A stretch of DNA of 64,000 nt from Gautieria morchelliformis (lineage: Eukaryota; Basidiomycota; Agaricomycetes; Gomphales; Gomphaceae). The stretch is taken from contig WHVA01000318.1 in NCBI GenBank assembly GCA_015179125.1, positions 1-64,000 of the forward strand. Reading direction: 5' to 3'. The notes under the pieces were generated by a model. That model did no database searches. It was not told the origin of the DNA and saw only the letters and a list, made by a program, of their open reading frames with translations. Position 1 is the stretch's first letter. The number at the start of each line of letters is the position of its first letter. Both the position numbers and the translations under genes were made by a program. Of the stretch, positions 44,816 through 53,972 are shown piece after piece.

Positions 44816-45884
44816 GGATTAAGGTGTCAATTAGTGCCTTTTAACAACTAGAATCTATTGCCTAGTGATTGAAATCACTGTGTTTGCCCTTCGTCTATGT
44901 GCTGACTAAGCCTTTCGAGGCGCGTCCAGCACTGATGAATGAGGGTCACGTGACCGCGTCGACAGAAGAACGGCGTCGATCCAAGGGATAGTCAAATCAA
45001 AAGCGTTCGCTTTTAAGGTAGTATAGAGTAAACAGTGATAGTAGACTCTCGACGAAGATTTAGAATAAACTATCAAGATTTGAGCTCTGTAGCTATCAAA
45101 CAAGACTACAGCAATTTCAGGAGGCAAAATAATCGATTCTGGATGATCTCGTTCATACATGTGTACTAGCTATTTATACTATATTGATAGTAACTACTAG
45201 TGCTCAAGATATTGGATGGATGGGTCGAAAAACTACTTTGTAACTAAGGGGTGACTGATTTATAGTCATAAAGTCATGGGGTGATGGGGATGGTGTTAGG
45301 ATTGTCTGGGCTTTGGAATAGAGATCTGTACCTAGTATACAAAGCCCCTGTCCACATGATGTTAAGATAGTAATCAGTCAGACGTGTCATGGGATTCAAA
45401 TAGAAAAATGAAGTTGAGTCTACCCTGCCCAGCATATATGCTGGTCTTGGAGATGGGGCCGCTATCTCTGTGCCCTTTCTGTGGGGCAGCTGATTGGATA
45501 TGTATACTGCAGGTGACTTTCTCAGGTTGCTCCACAGCATCCCATACCCCTGCGCAGTCTATTATTTTCTGCGGCGTTTGGCGCCCGCACCCCTCGGTAC
45601 CTATGGCCTGGTGCCTGTCGACGTCATGGCCGATGCCATCACTCGATAGGCGCGCCGTCCCTGATCGACCGCACGTGGTCGACGCTCGAATCCCTGTATA
45701 TTACCCGATCTATGAGTAATATAGCATGTTATAAGTTCGTGTGGTCGTCGTCTGCGCCGACGTCTGTCATTAATATAATTTCTGTTTCTTTTTGATTTTT
45801 CTTTTGTTTTTCTTTCTTTCTTTATTAGTTTCTTTTTATATGTAGACGATTTGAAGTGAAAGTAATTGCGTTTATCACAACACG
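44816..45884. mobile_element. Insertion of 1.07 kb in the 5' LTR of Ty3-C
   Basis: The LTR sequence stops after GGGTCGATC and resumes at CGATCAAGGG, giving a 5-bp CGATC duplication. The insert contains, from 45185, an LTR-like stretch starting TGATAGTAACTACTAG and ending near 45576, followed by TTTGGCGCCCGC, a primer-site-like motif. It is a distant relative of the LTR at 21477-21894. A GC-rich tail and a pyrimidine-rich end follow. No coding region is recognised. It must be younger than Ty3-C. Confidence 0.7.
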
Positions 45885-46412
45885 ATCAAGGGTCAGGGAG
45901 GTCATGAGGATGCAGGGTTGATGGCGGGTGCCAAGTGTTGTCCCTGGCTGCGCAGCGTAGTATAATACGGGCTCGCTGACATTGGGGGTCCTTAGACTTT
46001 TCTCTTTGGATTTCCCCTTGTCAGGTGAGAATCCCCTCTCTTGTATACTCTGTTCATTTATACATACTTTGGATTTCCCCTTGTCAGTTGTGTGGTAGTG
46101 TGATCTCCACAACCAGCCAGGGTTGCCCTTACAGCAGAAAAGTCTCTCCCCTAGAGGACCGGCGGTCGTACTGCGCGTTGCATTCGCCATAGGTGCATTC
46201 GGAATCGGAGACAGCGACTCGGAGATCGCGACCTCTTCCGCACACACAGCGTACGACAGCCCCTCTTCTTACGTTGAGCTCCCAACCCCGGAAATCCCAT
46301 CCCATATTTCTCCTTCCGACATGGATCCGGACGATCGTCTTCGGAATATGGAGGAGGAATTGACGCAGAACTGGATGAAGACCGACGCGATTGAAACAGC
46401 GTTACAAGCGAT

Positions 46413-47495
46413 TTGGCTAAGTTAGATATTCCACAAAGTGGTGGAAATGAAATGCTGGATGATCCGGATTTCGGAAAAGCAGAAGCAGCAGAAGAGAGGA
46501 TGTCAGTGAAATTAGCAAAGGTCAAACCCGCAACTCCGGCGGACTTTGACGGAGATCGGGAGAAGGGACGCGCATTCTTCAACACATGCAGCATCTACTT
46601 CGCAATTGTCGGAGACCTCTTTCCGAATGACCAGGCTCGGATCCACTGGGCATTGTCCTTTTTCAAGTCGGACCGCGCAGCCCGTTTTGCAAACAAGGTG
46701 ATCCGACATGAAGCAAAGGGCAAGGGGAACTACTTCCGGGACTGGGACGCCTTCGAGAAAACATTTTCCGACCAGTTCTGCCCGAAAAACGAGCAGCTCA
46801 CAGCCCTTATGAAGCTCGAGGGGACAAGCTGGTACCAGGCCAAGGATCTGGTCGATGACTACATTGATCGCTTCCAGGAGCTCATTGACCTTGCGGAGTA
46901 TGACGACGACAAGACGATCGTCATCAAATTCCGACGAGGGCTTGATCCGACACTCCAGAACCAAGTCGCGCTGCTTGGGGATGGAGCTCCGGATTTCGAT
47001 GACCTGGAAGGGTGGTACCAAGCTGCGCAGAGGGTTTCCCGGAACAGGGAAGCAAATGAGGCCTTCGTGGAGACACACCGGAACATGACACGCAGTTCCA
47101 CTCATCCTACTCCACCTATGCCAAAACCTGGAAGTGCATTCATTCCCACACGGAAAATATTTCCAATGGTTGTTCCGCCTGCTCCTATTAGGAACCCTAG
47201 CCCTCCTCCTTCGAAGAGTGGCCCTGCCCCGATGGATGTTGACCGCATATGCGGAAAATACCACGGAACTATCACCTGCTTCCGATGCCGACAACCAGGT
47301 CACTATGCTCGCGAGTGCCCCCAAGCCTTTGACATCCGGCTTATGACCACGGAGGAGAAACTCGAGCTCCTTCCAGAGTTCCTCGCACTCGCGGACATAG
47401 GTGGAGTGCCCACTGTGGAAGTAATTTCCGAAAATGCGGAACATGGTGCATCAGGAGCGGAAGATGCGTCGGATTTTGTGACACGCAGCGGGTGA
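46413..47495 (+). CDS. gag: Ty3-C Gag
   Basis: Structural polyprotein of the retroelement. Frame of 360 codons. The region from about residue 30 to 230 has the Ty3 capsid pattern (FDGDREKGRAFFNTCSIYF, INW-like IHWALSFFKSDRAARFA, WDAFEKTFSDQFCP, YIDRFQELIDLAEYDD). A Pro-rich linker and a CCHC knuckle (CFRCRQPGHYAREC, about residues 295-310) follow. The frame may begin upstream of 46413, because an open segment with acidic residues precedes it. The stop overlaps the pol frame. Confidence 0.85.
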   Translation: MAKLDIPQSGGNEMLDDPDFGKAEAAEERMSVKLAKVKPATPADFDGDREKGRAFFNTCSIYFAIVGDLFPNDQARIHWALSFFKSDRAARFANKVIRHEAKGKGNYFRDWDAFEKTFSDQFCPKNEQLTALMKLEGTSWYQAKDLVDDYIDRFQELIDLAEYDDDKTIVIKFRRGLDPTLQNQVALLGDGAPDFDDLEGWYQAAQRVSRNREANEAFVETHRNMTRSSTHPTPPMPKPGSAFIPTRKIFPMVVPPAPIRNPSPPPSKSGPAPMDVDRICGKYHGTITCFRCRQPGHYARECPQAFDIRLMTTEEKLELLPEFLALADIGGVPTVEVISENAEHGASGAEDASDFVTRSG

Positions 47496-50400
47496 GATGT
47501 GTGCCCCTGCTGCCTGTACATAACCAGTTTGCCTGTCTTGAAGTAGAGAATGAAAAGCCCCCGCTCCCCTCACTTCATACAGACCCACCGGATAAAGTCA
47601 CACAAAAACCGAATCCGACACCCCGTCCATCCCGCGTCCGCCCTTGGGAGAGACGCCTCCCGAAGCGCTATGTTGTTGCTTCCACCCCTGGCCCCAAGTC
47701 ACTAGTCATTAAGGTGGAGATCCAGGTGACAGATACTGCGGAAGTCAAATCCGGACCCGCCCTTGTCGATTGCGGGGCCACTGGTCAGTTTATAGACCGG
47801 GACTATGTGGAACGGAACCGACTGACCACGCGGAAGTTGCAACGTGCAATCCCGGTGTTCAATGTGGATAGAAGCCCCAATGAGGCAGGGTCCATTACGG
47901 AGATAGTAGACACAATTCTCCGCTATGATGGGCACACAGAATGCACTTCCTTCGCAGTGACCAGCCTGGGGAAGCAAGACATCATCCTCGGGTTTACCTG
48001 GCTCCAGGAGCACAACCCGGAGATCAATTGGCAGACTCGGAAGGTGCTGATGAGTCGGTGCCCAGCCAAGTGTCACCTGTGCCGGTCGGAAATGTGGAAG
48101 GAGCGCCAGGAGCAGCGGAAGACCGAACAGCTCATACAGACATGTCGTTCTGGCCCCCATCCACTGCTTGCAGAAGAAGACTCGGAAGCGGAATTTGACC
48201 CAGAGCCCACTTCCAATTCCGATTCCGATTCCGACTCAGATGTCATCCAACTCAGCCGGGAAGAGACTCTGGCGGAGGGGGAGCGCTTGCTGTACGTAAA
48301 CCTTCCACCGGAAGCGGAACACATCCGCACCACCGGAAACATTTCGCAATGCCTTGCTGAAGCCTCCAAGAAGCATGATAAAGCGGAGGTGGAAATTCTG
48401 GAGTACCTGTGGGAGTTCGAGGATGTCTTTGCCAAGGAGTCATTTGATGCCCTGCCTCCACGAAAGCTGTGGGACCATGCCATCGAGTTGGAGCCCGGGT
48501 CAAAGCCCACCAACTGCAAGGTATACCCGCTGTCACCCAAGGAGCAGGTAGAGCTCGATGCATTCCTTGCGGAAAACCTCTGTACAGGGAGGATCTGCCC
48601 CTCCAAGTCACCCATGGCATCTCCAGTGTTCTTCATCAAGAAGAAGGACGGCTCGCTCAGGCTTGTGCAGGACTACCGGGCCTTGAATGCGATCACGATC
48701 AAGAACCGATACCCCATTCCACTCATTTCCGAACTAATCACACAACTCCGCGGGGCGAGGTACTTCACTAAGCTGGATGTCCGCTGGGGCTTCAATAATG
48801 TTCGGATCCGAGAGGGAGACGAGTGGAAGGCCGCATTCCGCACCAACCGAGGACTCTTTGAGCCACAGGTCATGTTCTTTGGCCTCACCAACAGTCCCGC
48901 CACATTCCAGACGATGATGAATGACATTTTCCGTGACATGATAGCAGAACGGGTTGTCTGCATCTACCTCGATGACATCCTCATCTTCACAAAAACAATG
49001 TCGGAACATCGGGAAGTCGTGCGGAGAGTGCTGGAACGGCTCCGGGAGTACAACCTGTGTCTCAAGCCGGAAAAGTGCGAATTTGAGCGGATGCAGATAG
49101 AGTATCTTGGGGTGATTGTGTCGGAGGGAAAGGTGGAAATGGACCCAGTCAAAGTTTCCGGTGTATCGGATTGGCCTGTGCCGCGGAACAAGAAGGAGGT
49201 CCAGTCCTTCATTGGGTTTGTCAATTTCTACCGGCAGTTCATCAAGGACTTCTCCTGCCATGCCCGTGCCCTCTTTGACCTCACCAAGAAGGAGGTTGGG
49301 TGGCGGTGGGGAGAGCCGGAACAGGCCTCCTTCGACAAACTCAAGGAGCCGATCACTTCTGCCCCGGTCCTGATCTTTCCCGATGACTCTCGCCCTTATC
49401 AAGTCGAGGCGGATTCTTCCGACACAGCTACCGGAGCGGTCTTGTCGCAACAGTCATCGGAAGATGGTGGGGGGTGGCATCCGATTGCCTTTTTCTCTAA
49501 AAGCCTTAGTCCGGTCGAGCGGAACTATGAGATCCATGACAAGGAGATGCTGGCAATCATCCGAGCGCTGGAGGAGTGGCGACACTTCCTCGCGGGTGCC
49601 CTATGCCCATTTGAGATCTGGACAGACCACAAGAACCTCGAGTACTTCTGCACGTCAAAGAAGCTGAACCGACGCCAAGCACGGTGGTCCCTACACCTGT
49701 CCCGGTTCGACTTCATGCTCCACCACCGCCCCGGCCGCACCATGGGCAAGCCCGATGCCCTATCCCGCCGTGCGGATCATGGAAGTGGAAGTGGGGACAA
49801 CGCTGATATGACACTACTCCGCCCAAGTCTCTTTGCAATCCGCGCCCTCGAAGGAGTGACTGCAGTTGGGGCGGAAGCGGAAATGCTCCGGGACATCCGG
49901 AGGCAGTACCGGAATGGAGAGAAGGAGGAGTCGGTGGTGAAGGCGGTGGAGGAACTTCCGAAAGGGCACTCACGGTCTGTACGGGCAGCGGAATGGTTGG
50001 AACATGATGGACTGCTCCACTTCAGAGGCAAGGTCTATGTTCCAGGTGGGGCAGACCTCCGACGCCGCATCGTGTCCCAGCACCATGACACACGGGTCAC
50101 TGGGCATGCTGGCAGGTGGAAGACGCTGGAGTTAGTGGCTCGGAATTACTGGTGGCCTCAGATGTCCCGCTACATTGGACAGTACGTGAAGACATGTTAC
50201 CTTTGTCTCCGAACCAAAGTGCAACGACATCCGCCCGTCGGAGAACTTGTTCTGCTCCCGATTCCCGAATCCCGCTGGGACACCATCAGTGTCGACTTCA
50301 TCGTTGAACTCCCAGAGTCTCATGGCTACAATGCGATCATGAACATTGTGGATTCGGTAAGCAAGGTGTCCCACTTCATTCTGATGCACACGACGATCAC

Positions 50401-51691
50401 AGCCCTCAGAGCAGCCCGCCTGTTCCTTGCACATGTCTGGAAGTTGCATGGGCTCCCGAAGCAAGTTGTTTCCGACCAAGGTCCGCAGTTTGTTGCGGAA
50501 CTGACTCGGGAGCTCTACCGCCTGCTCGGCATAAAGCTGGCCACCACCACAGCGTACCATCCGCAGGGTGATGGACAGACGGAACGGGTCAATCAGGAGT
50601 TGGAGCAATATCTCCACCTCTTTGTCAATGAGAGGCAGGATGACTGGGATGAGTTACTTCCACTGGTGGAATTCCAATACAACAACCATGTACATTCCAC
50701 CACACAACAGACTCCCTTCATGCTTGACTCCGGACGACACCCGCGGATGGGCTTTGAACCGGGCCAGGCTGAGTCCCGACTCGAGATGGTCAATGAGTTC
50801 CGAGACCGCATGGACTCCACCCTTTCGGAAGCCAAGTCGGCCCTTGCGAAGGCCAAGGATGACATGGCAAGGTACTACAACCAATGCCGGGTTCCTGCCC
50901 CGGAGTACCAAGTTGGAGACAAGGTGTATCTAGATGCAAGTGACATCCGCACCACACGCCCTTCGCAGAAGCTTGCCCACCGCTACCTTGGGCCCTTCAC
51001 AGTGATGCGGAGGGTTGGACGGAATGCATACCGCCTCGGACTTCCGATGTCCATGTCCCGCCTCCACCCCGTCTTCAATGTGGTGAAGTTACTCCCTACG
51101 CTTGAGGACCCAATTCCAGGTCGGAAGGCTCGTCCACCACCTCTGCCGGAAATTGTAGATGGGGAAGAGCACTATGTGGTGGAACGGATCCTCAACAGCC
51201 GGTTTGTGCGAGGACGACTCCAATTCCTCGTGAAATGGGAAGGGTATGGGTATGAGGAGAATTCGTGGGTCCCCGAGCAAGATGTTTCCGCTCCAGACAA
51301 ACTCCGTGAGTTCTATAGGACACACCCCGGTGCCCCTCGCCGAATCCGCTCGTTGGCATTTCAATCCCTCGTGTCCCGTGCTTCGAGGACGCAGCACGCT
51401 AGAAGGGGGGTGATGTCAGGGGACACCCTGTTTTCCATATCCAGTTCCAACACCACACCCAGTTCTGACTCCATTTCCGACTCCGCTTCCAGTTCCGATT
51501 CCATCTCCGCCTCCGCTTTTGGAAATGATTCCGCTTCTGGGAGAACTTCCACCAGTTCTGTTCGCCTTGCCAGTTCCACTCCAATTTCCGACTTCCACTC
51601 TCGGAACAGTGTCGGAAATCAAGCGACTCGCGTAATAGGTGGCATCAAGGGTCGATCAAGGGTAAGGGAGGTCATGAGGATGCAGGGTTGA
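47492..51691 (+). CDS. pol: Ty3-C Pol: protease, RT, RNase H, integrase, chromodomain
   Basis: A frame of 1399 codons overlapping the gag end. Order: aspartic protease (VDCGATGQFIDRDYV, about 90-105), reverse transcriptase (SPVFFIKKKDGSLRLVQDYR; VMFFGLTNSPATFQ; VCIYLDDILIFTK), RNase H (VEADSSDTATGAVL, EIHDKEMLAI), integrase (H2C2 finger with CYLC; SVDFIVELP; VVSDQGPQFV; TTTAYHPQGDGQTERV) and a chromodomain (VVERILNSRFVRGRLQFLVK then WEGYGYEENSWVP). The last about 90 codons run into the 3' LTR, so the stop codon is LTR-encoded. A chromodomain implies targeting to marked chromatin. Confidence 0.9.
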   Translation: MRCVPLLPVHNQFACLEVENEKPPLPSLHTDPPDKVTQKPNPTPRPSRVRPWERRLPKRYVVASTPGPKSLVIKVEIQVTDTAEVKSGPALVDCGATGQFIDRDYVERNRLTTRKLQRAIPVFNVDRSPNEAGSITEIVDTILRYDGHTECTSFAVTSLGKQDIILGFTWLQEHNPEINWQTRKVLMSRCPAKCHLCRSEMWKERQEQRKTEQLIQTCRSGPHPLLAEEDSEAEFDPEPTSNSDSDSDSDVIQLSREETLAEGERLLYVNLPPEAEHIRTTGNISQCLAEASKKHDKAEVEILEYLWEFEDVFAKESFDALPPRKLWDHAIELEPGSKPTNCKVYPLSPKEQVELDAFLAENLCTGRICPSKSPMASPVFFIKKKDGSLRLVQDYRALNAITIKNRYPIPLISELITQLRGARYFTKLDVRWGFNNVRIREGDEWKAAFRTNRGLFEPQVMFFGLTNSPATFQTMMNDIFRDMIAERVVCIYLDDILIFTKTMSEHREVVRRVLERLREYNLCLKPEKCEFERMQIEYLGVIVSEGKVEMDPVKVSGVSDWPVPRNKKEVQSFIGFVNFYRQFIKDFSCHARALFDLTKKEVGWRWGEPEQASFDKLKEPITSAPVLIFPDDSRPYQVEADSSDTATGAVLSQQSSEDGGGWHPIAFFSKSLSPVERNYEIHDKEMLAIIRALEEWRHFLAGALCPFEIWTDHKNLEYFCTSKKLNRRQARWSLHLSRFDFMLHHRPGRTMGKPDALSRRADHGSGSGDNADMTLLRPSLFAIRALEGVTAVGAEAEMLRDIRRQYRNGEKEESVVKAVEELPKGHSRSVRAAEWLEHDGLLHFRGKVYVPGGADLRRRIVSQHHDTRVTGHAGRWKTLELVARNYWWPQMSRYIGQYVKTCYLCLRTKVQRHPPVGELVLLPIPESRWDTISVDFIVELPESHGYNAIMNIVDSVSKVSHFILMHTTITALRAARLFLAHVWKLHGLPKQVVSDQGPQFVAELTRELYRLLGIKLATTTAYHPQGDGQTERVNQELEQYLHLFVNERQDDWDELLPLVEFQYNNHVHSTTQQTPFMLDSGRHPRMGFEPGQAESRLEMVNEFRDRMDSTLSEAKSALAKAKDDMARYYNQCRVPAPEYQVGDKVYLDASDIRTTRPSQKLAHRYLGPFTVMRRVGRNAYRLGLPMSMSRLHPVFNVVKLLPTLEDPIPGRKARPPPLPEIVDGEEHYVVERILNSRFVRGRLQFLVKWEGYGYEENSWVPEQDVSAPDKLREFYRTHPGAPRRIRSLAFQSLVSRASRTQHARRGVMSGDTLFSISSSNTTPSSDSISDSASSSDSISASAFGNDSASGRTSTSSVRLASSTPISDFHSRNSVGNQATRVIGGIKGRSRVREVMRMQG

Positions 51692-52254
51692 TGGCGGGTG
51701 CCAAGTGTTGTCCCTGGCTGTGCAGCGTAGTATAATACGGGCTCGCTGACATTGGGGGTCCTTAGACTTTTCTCTTTGGATTTCCCCTTGTCAGGTGAGA
51801 ATCCCCTCTCTTGTATACTCTGTTCATTTATACATACTTTGGATTTCCCCTTGTCAGTTGTGTGGTAGTGTGATCTCCACAACCAGCCAGGGTTGCCCTT
51901 ACAGTCCTCACCTCTTCAGCCAAACCTTGCCTCTTATTTGTTTACCTCCGAAGTTGGGACTCATACATAGGGCCAGCGCAGCACATAAGCTGAATCCAAG
52001 TCCCACTCCAACATCCCCATCCAAACAAACCTCGCTCTGTAACCTCAGACCTTACCTCGGGTTTCGTTCCCGAGCTCGGTCAGCCTTATGAAGGATCGTA
52101 TTATAACAAGTTCCCCTTGTATAGCATCCTATTGTTCTATCCTATTGCTCTTATTCCTTTTCAGTATACAAAGGAACTCTATAGTATAAGTAGCATACGC
52201 TTCTACAACGACCTCTCAGCTTACACTGAAGTCGTCTTAGTATCAGTCATAACC

Positions 52255-53028
52255 AGTTCCGGCCCCACTCCCAGACGTACTTGGCCCTCGCTGTGACAGC
52301 CAAGAGCATGTCCAGATGAAAACCCTTGGACCTGGGAACAATGGCACGCCCGCGGCGACACGGCAACAGAACACTCAATGACAGCAGCCTCCAGGGGTGG
52401 TGGTGCAGGCAGCAACAGCGAGTGGGCAACAGCAGATGGTACAGGGGGGACATGTGGTAAGACTGTACCGGCAGCACTACCAGCAGGAAGTGACAGCTCA
52501 GGCCCAACCAAGGCAGGCAGCAACAAACCCGCAAGTCAGCCACAGAGACACTGGATGGTAACAGCAACCAACAAGGAACAGGGCAGGACCAGCCACAAGG
52601 CCGGGGTCAAGGCAAACTACAATCAATGAGCATTTTGTCACCAGCACCAGCGGAGACAGGCCAGAATCGCGAGCAGACCACAACAGAGCCGTCGCAGAAT
52701 GAGTAGCAACCAAGCACAAGCAGCAACATTAAGTATAAGGCAGCAGAATGTAAAGAAATCATTGCATGCTACTAACGATCTTTTAGGAAAATGTCCGCCA
52801 GACAAGTACGACATTGTAGTTATACAGGAACCATACATTGACTTCCTAGGAAATGCACCTGCAAGCCACCACTGGCACACAATATATCCAACGACGCACT
52901 ACAACAATGGGGAGAAACGAACCAGGTCGATGCTGTTAGTAAATAAGATGATGAAAACAGACACATGGGAGGCAGTAGACGTGGGGCATCCAGACATGAC
53001 AGGGGTTAGAGTGAGGATGCAAACCGTA
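52255..53028 (+). mobile_element. LINE-D fragment: ORF1 tail and endonuclease start
   Basis: 52314-52629 encodes ENPWTWEQWHARGDT and a Gly/Ala-rich tail, equivalent to the LINE-E ORF1 end. 52699-53028 starts MSSNQAQAATLSIRQQNVKK and continues KYDIVVIQEPYIDFLGNAPA and KRTRSMLLVNKM, matching the LINE-E endonuclease at roughly 60-70 percent identity by eye. It is cut at 53028 by a copia-type LTR. Retention of a 5' part without the 3' part means the rest was lost or displaced after insertion. Confidence 0.8.
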
Positions 53029-53605
53029 ATATTGCAGTGGCGGGGTTGAGTGGTGGTAGCTTTAGAATGATGATAGTGGAATAAGAATTGTGATTTATGA
53101 TTAGAAGTTCTGAGGTTGAGAATGAGGAGGAAACGAAAATAATCCAGTGCAGCTGTAAACTCGAAGCTTGCTGAGGAAAAAGATCATAAAGTCGCTATTT
53201 TATTCTAGTGTAAAGTCCAAGTATTTAAGCAGTATAGGATAGGAGGAAATAATCATGTGTGAGAGTAATAATCATGTGAAATATAATGCTACTAGGAGAT
53301 AGGAGTATAATGATGTCAATAGTGATGCAATAGCTCCTATGTGGCTAATCTCTTCATAAATGATGGAGATGATGAAATAAATGATGTCAGACCTGTGGAA
53401 TGACAACTCGACTCGATAGTAGGCATGAAAATAGACTCTTAACTCAGTGGCATGCATGTCTGCGCCTCGACTCGACTTGGAATGATGGGAAAATAAGGTG
53501 AGTGATAAGAAAAATGAGAAATGAGATTGTCCTGATTGAAACTGTCCTTTCCTCCTCCAATAATACTCCCCCTCAAGCTCGACATGTTCCTAGCAACTCT
53601 AGGAT
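53029..53605 (-). mobile_element. Ty1/copia-type LTR with adjoining purine tract
   Basis: On the minus strand a purine tract (TTGAGGGGGAG) with about 35 bp of upstream sequence precedes TATTATTGGAGGAGG at about 53567. The stretch down to 53029 ends CAATATTA, so the ends are near-inverted repeats (TATTATTG / CAATATTA). This is the classic 3' end of a copia element. The LTR is about 540 bp and interrupts LINE-D. Confidence 0.6.
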
Positions 53606-53616
53606 ATGGAGATGTG

Positions 53617-53972
53617 TTACGACCGTGCATTTCCGATTTCCGACCTTCAGTTCCGCACACATTCCGCCCCTCCGATAATTCCGACATTCCGCCCCTTGTT
53701 CTACTCCCTTGTCCCTTTGACTCTATTACTCGGACACTCCGGACCCGCTTCATCGTTCACCAAGATCATATATCCGGTCACCCTTGTAGTTCCTTGTCAG
53801 ATATGTTTTCCGACCCCTTGTTCTTTTGCCATTGTTTTACCTTACCCTGAACCCCCCTTGTAGTCCCATTGTTCCCAATTAGTTAGTTCCCATGTATGCC
53901 TACCCGACTTCCGCTCCCCCTGGAATTTGCTTAGTACCATCTCATTACCTGTTGTCTCAGCTCTTTGTATAT
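53617..53972 (+). mobile_element. Partial solo-LTR-like copy (TGTTACGACC family)
   Basis: Begins TGTTACGACCGTGC and follows 63011-63366 closely (for example CTTCAGTTCCGCA, CCATTGTTTTACCTTACCCT, GTAGTCCCATTGTTCCCAAT) until CAGCTCTTTGTATA. It then breaks off at an 88-bp repeat unit. The remaining about 300 bp of the LTR are missing here. Confidence 0.8.

Larger units (their letters stand above)
44568..51903 (+). mobile_element. Young, whole-looking chromodomain Ty3/gypsy element 'Ty3-C'
   Basis: LTRs begin TGTCAGGGGACACC and end CCCTTACA. The 3' LTR is 51413-51903. The 5' LTR, from 44568 to about 46133, carries a 1.07-kb insertion at about 44816-45884. Target duplication GTCCT at 44563-44567 and 51904-51908. 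Apart from the insertion, the two LTRs differ at about six of about 490 positions, so the element is young. Gag and pol are both open and overlap in different frames, the arrangement expected for ribosomal frameshifting in this family. It looks whole in its coding part. Confidence 0.92.
40199..52225 (+). mobile_element. Ty3/gypsy element 'Ty3-A', 5'-truncated, 3' LTR split by a younger Ty3
   Basis: Parts in order: RT (40.2-40.8 kb; [46 protein letters not shown]), RNase H (40.8-41.2 kb; VETDASDYALAAIL), integrase (41.5-42.3 kb; [26 protein letters not shown]), C-terminal region (to about 42.9 kb), an antisense ORF region (43.1-44.1 kb), a purine tract (AAGGGGGGAA) and a 3' LTR from 44244 (TGTAAGGACCC) to 52225 (CTTACA). 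That LTR, about 640 bp in total, is interrupted by the element at 44568-51903. Protease and gag are missing. It is a fossil with several breaks, older than the element in its LTR. Confidence 0.85.

Noticed and set aside
46512-47444. A 310-codon minus frame
   Set aside because: It is antisense to the Ty3-C gag, whose capsid and knuckle motifs are clear on the plus strand.
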